64,000 nt of DNA from the NCBI GenBank assembly GCA_027603945.1, contig JADIIU010000024.1, positions 62,001 through 126,000 on the forward strand, given 5' to 3'. Shown here piece after piece: positions 25,491 to 36,974 of the stretch. The notes under the pieces were generated by a model, which saw nothing but the letters and a program-made list of their open reading frames with translations, did not search any database and had not been told where the DNA came from. Both the position numbers and the translations under genes were made by a program. Numbering within the stretch: position 1 is the first letter of the stretch; each line of letters opens with the position of its first letter. The DNA is from Terramyces sp. JEL0728 (lineage: Eukaryota; Chytridiomycota; Chytridiomycetes; Rhizophydiales; Terramycetaceae).

Positions 25491-28117
25491 CTAGTAAACT
25501 ACTTTTTTATTATTACAGGTTAAACATTGGAATAAATTGTCTGCTTGGAACCACAGCGGCGATTGTGTTATCTTACAGATACTACAAGCTTTGTCTGATT
25601 CCAATTCATCCAAATGTTTAGATTTCTTCAAGTGGCAATCGCAATGGTCTAGCAATCCTTGGGAATATGCTCTCTTCTGGCCTCTGCCAAGTAGCGGCGG
25701 ACTGCACTTGTGCTCAATAAGTTCAGAAATTAGCTGAGGGACAACTGTGGTGGTCTTGGCACTTTTTCTACTGTGTTGGGAACAATACCCTCCAACTTCA
25801 ACCTTGTTTTTAATGATTCGAACAAATAAGTGGTTGGTAGAGAGTCTCATCTGCGAGCAAGTGACATGGAAATACGAATTACAAACTCTTTCTGAGCATC
25901 TGATTGTCGCACCACCTCGTTGTTTACAGATTGAACAAACCTTTTTTAAAATCCTTAATACCTGTACCCAATTGACCTGATCTATTAAACCAATACATTC
26001 AATATATTCCAAAGTCGTTGGGTTCCCAAACTTTATCTGTGGAATCCAAATAGCACATTGACTGTGTGCCCAATCAGTTCCAATAGTCTTTTTCAAAGGT
26101 GAAAACCTTGCGTCTATTTCTAAAGTGCATAAAACGCACTGCGGTATCTAATATTAACATCAACTACTAATTGCGGGTCAGTTTTGGCTTTGAAAACACA
26201 AACATCGCATCTATATTGACCACTGCCTTCCAAGTCTTTGTGCGATACGCCGTAACATGCTGAATTAGAGATATTTACAGGTATGGACAGTGAGGTGGCA
26301 ATCAACACATTTAACATGTTGAAAACTGGAGCTCTCCAATGGATCCTTGCAAACAGCACATATTTTGGAATTTCCATAATTTGGTTGATCGTTTGCTGCT
26401 TTAGTAACAAATACCTTCCCTTGATGGCTTTCTTTCGTGTTCACTTAAAGGTTTCTTTGTGCCATACTTTAGCCAATACTTTCTACAAGAATCGCAGTGC
26501 ATTATAGCACCAACAGGAAGTGGTTTGCGAAAGTTTGCAGAGTTTTTGGTAAAGCAATTTGTGCATTCCAACTCTTCTTCGTCGCTTTCATGCACTGCTT
26601 CCTCATCTGAAGTATCAATATCCATCTCTTTTAGTGCTGGTGAGTTTTCCTTTTCCGAATCGTCATTTTGCTTATACTTGTCGGTATAGTCCTCTTTGAA
26701 CATGTAGTAGTATAATATAACGTCCTTTAAGGTTTTATGATTCAAAAACTACCATTAGCATGCGAATACTTCTTTTTGAATCCAGTATAGATCCTGATTG
26801 TATTTCACTATGCCCGCATCCATAGCAGCCTGGTCAGCACTTGACCAAGTTGGCAAACAAGAGAAATCTTGTGGATGTGTTTTAATGTGATTGAATGTAT
26901 TTTCTTTGTTGCAATGGAATTCGTGTAAACATTGTGTTAGGGCATCTACAGCTGTGGAATCCAGTTTCTCAACATCCAAAATTGTTTTACACTCTTCCAA
27001 AAACACATCCACTAAGTCAAAAATAGATTACAATCGCAATCGTCTGGAAGATAAAACACACATTCATCAGTATTATATCTGTCTACTGTTCCTTCCTCTG
27101 CCAGTTCATCCTTGGCAGTTGGATCAAATGGAGTTGCATCAGCTTGATGTTCTTTCCCCAACCTACTATGAGCTTTTGGGTATCCTCTCATTACATCATT
27201 AGCTATAGTTAAAAAAAATTACTAAGCAGGTCAGCAGAGTTGGAGTATTCGCCAAAATAATAGAACGGGAATTCTGGTAGTTCTTGGTCAGTATTTTCTA
27301 AGATCAATCATTTAAAAACCTTCTAAATTTGCCGCCTCCATATTGATTGCATCAGCACTAACAGTTTTGCGGAGTTTTTTCACATTTCCAGTAACCGGTT
27401 TCTGCTGACACACAGAACACTGCCAGGAGTGGACCTTTGGCCGTTTCCTTTCCAGTCCAACACAATCAGTATGATAGGTATCGCTACAGCCCTATGTTTA
27501 ATATTAAACTACTTCGCATTGCACCACTGACTCTCCAATGTTACACCATCCATCACAACTTGGGCAAATTCTCTTGAACAAAAACGTCTTTCCCTTCCCT
27601 TGTTCCACCAACAGGTATTTGTAGTTCCGGATATGACTTTGGACTTTTACTGGTAGATTTGCCGCTTTTTCTATGGGAATCACATCGTATCTTCTTTTTG
27701 TATACCTGCCATTAAGAAAGAATACCTGTCGTAAACTAGAATAAGATAAATACATACGCTGGCTAAAGTAAAAACAGTCGTCCTGCTTTTTGTATTTCTC
27801 CAGATCTTTAATGTGATCAATGTGCATTATGGTCAATTTGCCTTTAATTGCCGCTATAGGATTGTAATCTGAAGACATGGTTGCAAACACTACCCTGGGT
27901 TTCGTTCTGGTTGATATTTCATGCTGTCTGGTGTACCATGCTACTCTTACAGTACTTTGAACCAAATTAATCGCCATTATCCTTCCTATATAATAACTAC
28001 GTTAGCTGAACTATACGGAGAGTTGGGTTCTTCCGGGCGTAAATATACAAAATCTAACTTAGACAGAAATATACCATCGATGTTGTATGTAATTCCCTTC
28101 CTAACAAAAGATGTCAT
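25491..28117 (-). CDS. SNT2: BAH/PHD/SANT/extended-PHD chromatin protein, Snt2-like
   Basis: 812 residues, about nine introns. Order: BAH domain (KLDFVYLRPEE ... VRVAWYTRQHEIS), first PHD finger (CPSCDGWCNIGESVVQCEGCSDTYHTDC), ELM2-like stretch with PDDCDLDVFLEEC, SANT domain (WSSADQAAMDAGIVKYNQDLYWIQKEF), two Cys4 motifs (CTNCFTKN...CDSC), second PHD (CAVCKDPLE), extended PHD (CVLCTLEIDARF...CSICKQRGGATIRC...FHVTC) and a GATA-like C-terminal finger (CSICKITQSPLWFQ). This is the fungal Snt2 layout, a histone-binding partner of Rpd3 and Ecm5. The 5' splice joining BAH halves (26 nt, near 27980-28005) is the least certain. Only 39 bp separate its stop from RAB3GAP2. Confidence 0.85.
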
Positions 28118-28199
28118 TTTCCAACTTGAAAAAATTGGAAACAACGGACATGATTTGAGAGGAATAAAAAAGATTAATCGAATGTATGAAATGCGAAAT

Positions 28200-28752
<553 letters not shown>

Positions 28753-28770
28753 TTCAAATTTTTTGTTAAA
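28753..28770. promoter_or_regulatory. 18-bp divergent intergenic gap
   Basis: Start codons of UBE2E-like (minus) and the MATH protein (plus) are separated by 18 bp. No room for two separate promoters and 5' UTRs, so each promoter probably extends into the other coding region, or a single bidirectional start is used. Confidence 0.6.
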
Positions 28771-31700
28771 ATGTCCACAAAAGCAATCTCGCCCAGGTTG
28801 GAGGCGAGTATCGATTACAGCAATGCCGAAGAACTAGTGATTCAAGAGTATACCAACGAAATTGCGATAGGAGACACGGACGAGTTTGACAATCAATACC
28901 AAATCGTGGCAAACTACAATCAAAACTATGAATATGGTGTCTCGGAACAAAATGGTTATCAAAATTATAGAGATTTTAATGACAATCAATTGGACATTCC
29001 AGAGAATCCAAGTTATACGCAGAATGAGAAGACCGAAGATTTTTCTCGTTCCCCAAGATTTGCTAATGAGCAACATCGTGGGTATAACGGAGTGAGTGAA
29101 ACTGGAGAGCAAAATTATGGATACGGCGGATATACCAACGAATATCAACAGGATTATAGCCCGAATCAATATCGTCAACCCGAAAATATCCAACCCTTAC
29201 CAAATCAACCAAGGGTAGTGAGACGATCATCACTGGATGAGTTGAAAGATGTTGTGAATGGTTTAGACGGATCATATGTTCAGGATGAATTTGGCAAAAT
29301 TGATAATCCTGGAGGACTGTTTAAAATCATTCCACTTGAAACTCAGCTGAACGCCAATTACTTTTGGGATATTCCAATTGACAGTTTACAGGAAGAAAAG
29401 TTAGTGTCATTGCCATTTGGGCCTCGAGATTGGTCCTGGCAGATAATGTAACAGTTTGATCTAATTCAGCTTATATCCCAAGGGGACCGGTGAAACTCAA
29501 GGTCTGTCAATGAGTGCATTCCTACGTCCATTGAAAAATGAACTGGAAAGCGCAAATGAAAATTGGGCCAGACCGATTTCTAAATTTATTTTTTGCATCA
29601 AGAAGAGCTTTGAAACCCAAGGAGAGTATGGAGCCGAATTTGAAGAAAACTACGTTACACAATATTCGCAAGACGATTTCAAAGAGTTTTCTCAAACCGT
29701 AAACGGATGGGGATTTCAAGACTTTTGTTCGTTACCTTTAAATGAATCGGAAGTTAGGAGCGCAAACAACACAATCAGGATTTCTGCGCAAGTGCATGGC
29801 CCGCTCCTGCTCAAAACTAGCACTATTTTGTATGAACAGCCAATTAGTCTTCCTATTACACTTGGGCAGGAATTGGAAACAAACGCATTTGGTCCTGCTA
29901 CTTGCCAGTGGCAAGTAAAATTAGTTCCTATTAGTGATGAATTCGGGAAAATTTCTTGTGTTTCGGGATACTTGTACCCTGTAAAATCTAAATTTGAAAA
30001 TTCTCTTGGACAACAGTGGGATCGGGTTATTTCAACATTTACACTTAAATTAGTCGACAAATACACTTCTCAAACTATCTGCTCGAAATCCCTTACTGGC
30101 GGGTTTGTATTCACGGAGGATAATCTATTTTCTGGATGGGATACATTTATGTCCATAGAAGATGCTCTTTCCACGAATTTAGTTATTCTACATGCCGAAG
30201 TGACCTGGGATCCAAATTCACTCAACGAGAATACAGTTCTTGGGAAACTCAAGGCCGCTTTGCAAAATTCGATTGAAGAAAAGAATCAAACTCAACAAAG
30301 AATTGGATTTTTAGAAACGGAACTGGTAAAGTTCACTGAAAACGAACAATCCCTATCTCAGTATATACAACGGCTGAATAGCCAGCTAAATGAACAGCAA
30401 ACTGCGCTTTACAAAAACCAACTCGCCAGCCAAGAATTGGAAAATCTACGCCAAAGAGTGACTCTGTTAACAACCGAATTGGAAGACGCTCGTAACGAAC
30501 AAGTGGATTTTTACTCTACAAACGTAAGGCTTTCAACAGCAAAGGCTAGAATCGCAGAAATCAGAACCAAAATGGATAGTGACGATATTCAACCGCCTGT
30601 AATGCCCGGAGATATCCATGCGGAGCTTGCGCATTATAAGTCCCAATTAGCGCAGGTTTTCCACGAAAAGGCGCAAGTTGATCTCAAACTCTCTCAATCT
30701 CTTTCAGAGTTGCACTTTGTTCAGAGGAGTAAAAAAGATGAAGTATTACTAGCACCAATTCAAAACCACGAGCATTTAATCCATGCAGATAATTCCATCG
30801 ATCCCCAACAAAAGATTATCGATGCGATCGACACTAGCCGCATCGAAATATCGGCTGGAAAAGCCGTGCTGGAAGAAGTTAATGCCAAAACCGCCGTTTT
30901 GCAATTAACCTGCATTTCAAAAACAGAAAAATCAGGATTAATTGCAGAAATTTCAATGATCCAATGCCAGCTGGATGTTGCAGCTGCAACAATGTATGAA
31001 TTAGAGGAAGAATATCTAGCTGATAGCCCAAATGCGGAATTTTCAACGGTGCTTGCCGAACTTGAAGAAGTACGTACAGCAATGGCATTCACCCGAGAAT
31101 CAATTGAAAAAGGGAAAACGGTGAACCTTAGCCCAAAAAAGAAATATGAAACTCCTGCAGGAGTTGCTCCTCCTCCTATTCTTCCATCAGTCAATCATCC
31201 AAAATCAAGAAAGTCCTATGTTGCAAATGAGGCAGTGATCAATTCCTCTGAAGCACACGTGAATGATAACAATTTCAAAGTATTGCAGCCTCAATTTGAC
31301 TTTTTCACAGGGAAATTAGATTCAGTGGTGGATTTGATTAAAAATACTTTGTCCACTCCCCGCGAAAGTGTGGTAAACGCTCAAAAATTTGAACTGCAAA
31401 TCGAATCGTGGGCACCAAAGGAGGATAGCGATTCAAAACTAGATGCAGGCCAACTTCAGGTAAACGTCGACTTATCCAGATTTTATTAAAGGAATTAAAG
31501 CGAAACCAATCTCAGAAATATTTGAGCTTTCTTTCCTTCTTTGCATTGCTTGCTATGGTTTATTTTTCAGTCTATTCCACCATTTTCATTGTCTGCGATC
31601 CATCGAATTCGAACACTGCTTTTAAATCATATCAACCTGTATGCAATACCGTTGTGACACCATTGTGGGAGAATGTGAAAGATAAATGGCACCAATCGTG

Positions 31701-33636
31701 TGAAAAGTTGGCTTTGGAGATACTACCATCTTATGCAAAGAAGTTTACCATTGGAGCAAAAAGAATACAAGGAATTAAGGGGCAAAATTCTGGGGACGGA
31801 GAAAATATTCACCCTAAAGATCACAATGTGCCAAAAACTAGTTTTCCAACAGGCGCTCCAGTGAATCCATCAGATTCTGCGACATTTTCTCACCTATCTG
31901 CTGAAGTTGTCGAAGAGTTGTATCCTGCCGTAATACCAATTATTGAATCAGCGATTGCTGCTGAAGTTGACCTCACTACTTCTTCAGCTACTCCCCATCC
32001 AACTGAAAACCATGGTGGCCAAGGGGAAAAGTCTCTTGAAAGTTTTCCTGATATTCAAATTATTCCAACCAAAATAGAAGTGGTTATCCGGCACGACGAC
32101 AGCGATGTTTTACAAAGTAAATTTCCATCGCAGGAAAAAGAACAGGTTGTTTCTATCGTTCCAGTTCAATCTACCAATGAAATTCCTGCCGTTCAAGTCA
32201 TATTAGAAGAGCCAGAGACTTGGACATCTTCTGAAGGTTCTACCAGTACCATCTCTGAACAACATACAGAAAGCTCTAATCCTGCAGTTGAGTCTCCCGC
32301 TTTAATTGCAGAAACTCCAATAGCGGCAAAGGAAATTACTTTTAAAGCTCTGCCAGATGAAACTGTCGAAGATGCTCAAGCAACTAAGAGAGACAGCGAG
32401 ACGGACACGACTGGATATAGTATTGATTTGAACTCCAGCAATACTAATCAAAAACAACCCAATCATACACAAGAGTCAGCACCTGTAGTAAAGGCTGAAG
32501 AGCCGATTGGAAAGAAGGCGATTGTAACTGATAGAAGGGAAGAGCCAGCGCCAATTGCAGATCAACACGCCGCTTCTATGTCTTCCGACGGCTTGTTGCC
32601 TATAGTCGATACTTTTTCCAACGATAGTCCAGTATCCGACAAGGTTGCAGAGGAGGAACAAGTGTACACCATTCTCCCATATGGAGAGATCGACAATATT
32701 GACACTGAAAATGTTGACGATAGAGGAGAAACCCCGGTGTCTTCAATCAATGAACTTAAATTTGAAACTGACATATTGGACAAAGAACATACAATTAAAC
32801 CAAATGGAGATCTTTACGAAAATATTGAAAACAGCTCAGTGGAATTTCCAAGCGAAACTCAAGCTTCTTTGGTCAGAGAAGATATACCAGTATCTGGCAA
32901 TGTAATCGAGGAAGAACAACTGTATACCATTTTGCCGCATGGAGATATCCACAAAAATATTGTCGCTGATAATGTTGATGCTACGGAAGAATATCCACAT
33001 ATATTTGAATCGGACATTGCAGATCCAATTGGAGAGCCCAACAGTAATATTGAAAACAATCAAGATATTCGTCCAGATGGAGACGTTAACAAAAATTCAA
33101 GGGAAAGTGTTGGAGAAGCTGACGGAAAGATTGATCAAAAAATCAATGATGAATTTCCAAGAGATATTGCAGTCGAAAAAGAGCAAACAGTTTCTACCGG
33201 AGATGCAGAGAAAATGATTGAATCTGACGATGAGCATACAAAGGAAAATGATTTGGATAATTCAAAAGCAGGACTCGAAGAGAAAATTTACAATAATGTA
33301 TCAGACAGAGGTATGACAGCTGAAGAATCAACTTCCGCTGATCCGCCATTGGAGTCTTCTAACTTATCGAGCGGGAGTTACCAACGAGGTGTAGATAATG
33401 TAGGAGAAAACGAAATAAGAGATGATGCGGCAAATATTGAGGCTGTTTCACACTCTGAAAATCTAAATATTACCCACACTGACGAAGACGAAATTGGAAT
33501 CAAGCCGTCTTATGATGAACCTTTGCCTGATAATGAAGGAATAGTTGAAAATAGCGGCGATCTCAAAAAAAGAGATGAGTTGCCGGCACCCGAAGAGGAT
33601 ACTAGATCTAGTGTAGGAAAAGGTACGTTTCACTGA
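28771..33636 (+). CDS. Giant MATH-domain, coiled-coil, membrane-spanning protein with acidic C-terminus
   Basis: 1607 residues with only two introns (22 nt near 29449 and 20 nt near 31459). Residues 1-160 are disordered, rich in Asn, Gln and Tyr. About 190-400: MATH-like fold (ANYFWDIPIDSL, then ILYPKGTGETQGLSMSAFLRPL, KFIFCIKKS), apparently repeated. About 470-750: coiled coil. Near 890-915 a hydrophobic segment (FLSFFALLAMVYFSVYSTIFIV) looks like one transmembrane helix. The remaining about 690 residues are acidic, with repeated motifs such as EEEQVYTILPYGEID and EEEQLYTILPHGDIH. Splicing at 31459 fuses two long frames, which is why the gene looks split. Function unknown; a membrane-anchored scaffold is an inference. 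Confidence 0.78.
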
Positions 33637-33709
33637 TATAGATTCCAAAACCAGAAAGAGGCTCAAGAAACTCACACAACAATAAAACCATTATAACTTT
33701 GATTACTAT

Positions 33710-34794
33710 TTATTGCACTTCTTCAACATTCAATTCTCCAAGAAATAGTGTCTTGTCATTGCTGCACGATGCTAGAATATTACCATACCAATCCACTTGA
33801 TTTACGCATCCTTTGTGTCCAGGTAACTTGTATACCATCTTCCCGCTCCTTCTTTCCCACACCACAACTGATCTATCGCCAGATCCGCAAGCAATATAAT
33901 CTGCATCAGGAGACCAACAGGGTCTGATCAAATTCTTTTCAAATCCATGAGGAGCGCCTACAATTAATTGATGGTACCTTCAAATGTAGACTGCAATCTG
34001 GTATTTTTAAGCGCAAACGGTTTCACATCCCATATTTTCACTGCGTTATCCATTGCGTTGGATATTAACAAATCTCCATTTGGCGAAAGACATAATCCTG
34101 TAATGGTATCCTTGTGGGAACTCAGTGTGTATGCAACATCCCCTCTACGTAAATCCCACGCCTTTTTTAACAAACTATTACTTTAATATCGTTTTCAATC
34201 CCTCCAGCAAAAACCATTCCACCATCAAATGAAAAAGCAGTCGCAGTCAATGGATATTTTTCTTCAAAATGAAATACAGCTAGGGTTACTTTAAAAATTA
34301 CGATTCTTTTGGCGGATATCCCATACTTTTAGTGCACCGTCGTCTCCAACACTGGAAATCAATTCCGGCCCTCTCTTTGAAACTGATATTGAATTTACAA
34401 TAGCTTTATGGCTTTTACATTTTTTTATCATTTCACCAGTTTCTAAATCGAATACACCAACAGTGGTATCTGTGGAGCACGAATATAATAATGTAGAGTC
34501 TCTAGCCCACTGTACTTGCAGGACAGCTCCTTGGTGACCTTTTAATACCCCGTAATTTTCTACAGTATTTGTTGTATTCCACAGCAGGATAGTCTTATCT
34601 CCTGATCCAGATGCCAGATGTCTTCCGTCTGGAGAAAATAAACAAGTTAGCACTTCTTTTTGATGCCCCGATAACTGCATAATTGGTGATGCGAGATCGG
34701 ACGTTCTTTTTATCGGTTTATACAGCTGCTTTCCTGTATCAGACACTGCTACATCCAGTCTCTGCTTCTTTTGTACATGAGTCAAGGCACTCAT
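33710..34794 (-). CDS. SNRNP40: U5 snRNP 40 kDa WD40 protein
   Basis: 340 residues, introns of 22, 20 and 20 nt. Seven WD repeats: QLSGHQKEVLTCLFSPDGRHLASGSGDKTILLWN, VFDLETGEMIKKCKSHKAIVNSIS, ELISSVGDDGALKVWDIRQKN, A-WDLRRGDVAYTLSSHKDTITGL, AMDNAVKIWDVKPF, GFEKNLIRPCWSPDADYIACGSGDRSVVVW, LPGHKGCVNQVDW. The EKNLxRxxWSPDxxxIAxGSxDRxVxVW block identifies Prp8-binding protein. It is a core spliceosome subunit, noteworthy here because of the extreme introns. Human length is 357. The stop of the next gene is 28 bp upstream of its ATG. Confidence 0.93.
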
Positions 34795-34822
34795 TGATCT
34801 CTAGATTTGATTCGAAAAAAAT

Positions 34823-35666
34823 TTATTCAGTTTTTGCTCTTGGAGGAGTGTTTTGATCATATCCAAAGGAATCTCCAACAGAGTAGAGCAGGGATACACA
34901 AAAGATTGTAATCACTGTTAAAGCAACGGTTAACCAGAGCAAGATGTGGAAGGAAGTGCTGATATCTTGTAATTCACAGGAGTTTCCAGACCTTAATCAG
35001 AATGTAGTTACCATGTAACCGGCCCATCGTAATTCTTTACTCTGTTTCCTTTCGAATCCGTTAAATAATTGACTGTGCATGAACAAAAGTAACAAAAAGT
35101 GTTGACTTTTTGGGGATGGGCTTGCTTGGTACACTCTCCATGGAAAGAGCAATTTGAGAATTGACTAGATTAAAAATTAGTACGTTTGGCATGCTTGAGG
35201 GGTTTGCGGACAAACGATTGACGATGCTTGTCTCTTCATCAAATCTCTTGGGATGTAAATTATATCTGCATCTTGGTTTATCCACTACCATTAGTTGATA
35301 TTACATCCTGAACTTGTTCATCGTCGCTCAAGTAAATAATTTCATTAGAATTTTCCAGTTCGTTTTTGTTCTTGTGAGTTTATTCTTACCTCCAAAAATG
35401 ATTCCCTGTTGACTTTGTAATCAATTTTATCTTGTTAGAAATCAACTACCTGTTGCGCCGCTGATGATTACAACCTTGTTGGACGTTGGCTCGTGGAATG
35501 GAATACTTTCAAAATCAACTAGGATATCCAAATTGCCAACCGCGGATGGTGGAGGGTTACTTTTTGCTGAAATCAAAGTTTTCAAATCGTCAAAATCAAT
35601 CCCAACTGTATCTAGTTCGAATACTAGCGATAAAGATGCCGCAACCAGCAGGAGTAATTTCAACAT
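34823..35666 (-). CDS. Vps3844-like vacuolar sorting membrane protein
   Basis: 248 residues, five introns of 19-20 nt. N-terminal signal peptide (MLKLLLLVAASLSLVF). The spliced middle reads DDEQVQDWINQDADIIYIPRDLMKRQAS, then a Cys-rich EGF-like module CSFHGECTK...CYFCSCTVNYLTDSKGNRVKNYDGPVTWSGNSCELQDIS, followed by a transmembrane helix (FHILLWLTVALTVITIFCVSLLY) and short tail. This CSxxGxC...CxxCxC...WxGxxCxxxDIS pattern is the fungal Vps3844 (DUF3844) C-terminal domain, acting in vacuolar sorting. One splice (near 35290-35310) has an alternative open frame, but the chosen one gives the domain. AATAAA overlaps the stop. Confidence 0.82.
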
Positions 35667-35948
35667 TTGAGATTGAAAAAATTAATTCGCGTTGAATAGA
35701 AATTGAGGATGAAAATAGTTAATTCTTGATTAGCTGAATTCGGATTGCTGCCTTTGGATTCTAGTTCAGATCTCTAGTCCTTTGTAAATTCAAGCTAAAA
35801 GTGCTTGTGTATTCGACAGCACCGTGCTCCCATAAGGGAAATCTAATTATAACCGCGAAGCAATTGACTCAGATTGCGTGTATCGATCTAGTTGGATTAT
35901 TTACGAGTTACAATTACTCACACTCCGACAGTAACTTTTTTTGAAAAA

Positions 35949-36787
35949 ATGCAATGCTCGTTTGCTAACGATGGCTACGATCTACATCTGCACATATGGT
36001 CAATCTTTATAGTAATGGTTGCATCTTGTATTGGAACTTTGGTACCCGCAGCTGTTGAATCATTCATGCAGTCCCAGCACATAATCACAAAGTTAAAGCT
36101 ATTTGGTTGTGGAGTAATTATTTCTACAGCGTATATTCACATGTTTGTCCCTGCTAATCAGCTCTTTATGAACGACTGTCTCCCTGAGTTGGGATATGAT
36201 GCTTTTGCAGGATTGTTTTGCTTAATTGGCACATTGATTACATTCGGATTCCAGCTGATAGCAAGTAGACCGATGGATACTAGTAGTCACAGTTATGGCA
36301 CCATTGAACCGAGAAAGGCTAGTAAATTGGCAGCGTTCATCTTGGAGTGTGGGATCTCATTTCATTCAGTATTGATTGGGATCGCATTAGGGACAGCAAC
36401 AGAACAATTCATTCCGCTTTTAATTGCAATTTCAATTCATCAGTTTTTCGAGGGGATTGCACTGTCAGCGGTAATCTTACTTTAAACCAGGTATTTTCCG
36501 AGGCTTCCTTCTCAAAGGGTAAAATGATTATGATGACAATCGTTTACTCTTCTACAGCACCGATTGGAATAACCGTTGGAATCTTTCTTTCCATGTTTGT
36601 TAAAGAGCATTCCACGCAGTCATTGTTCATCCAAGGTGCATTCGATGCTCTATCTGCCGGTATATTGATATTCAATGGATTTTGCAATATTTTGGCTCCA
36701 CATTTTGACAATAACTACGTAAAATCTGATTATTGGTATGTAGTTGGTGGATGTATCATCATGGCGGTCATCGGCATTTGGATCTAG
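35949..36787 (+). CDS. ZIP-family zinc transporter
   Basis: 272 residues, one 20-nt intron near 36470. Eight predicted membrane helices; the metal-binding helices are clear: ISFHSVLIGIALGTATE (TM4) and ISIHQFFEGIALSAV (TM5), plus STAYIHMFVPA early and AFDALSAGILIFNGF near the C-terminus. The cytosolic loop is short with HSYGTIEPRK rather than the usual His-rich run. Imports zinc or iron across plasma or organelle membrane. ATG at 35949 chosen; an upstream frame only extends with a non-ATG codon. Confidence 0.93.
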
Positions 36788-36974
36788 GATTCAATTTGGC
36801 TGTAATATACTTTTTTTTATTCTGGCGGAATTGTCAGGTTGGTGGATTAGAGTAGCGTGCACAACGAGGAATAATAACCAAGAATAAAATTCTGCAACTG
36901 AAGGATTCTACCTTGCACTCAGTTGTGGATATATTATAATATTCCCAATTGTCCTTTCAAAATTTTGTAAAAAA

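Noticed and set aside
25900..25970. Extra 21-nt intron inside the extended PHD of the Snt2-like gene
   Set aside because: Removing it is in frame and has GT...AG ends, but the unspliced protein fits the spacing of the domain equally well; undecidable.
27978..28010. YIGRI-type reading of the BAH domain via a 23-nt intron ending in TA
   Set aside because: Gives a slightly better BAH match, but needs an acceptor without final G; a 26-nt GT...AG intron keeps frame, so I used that.
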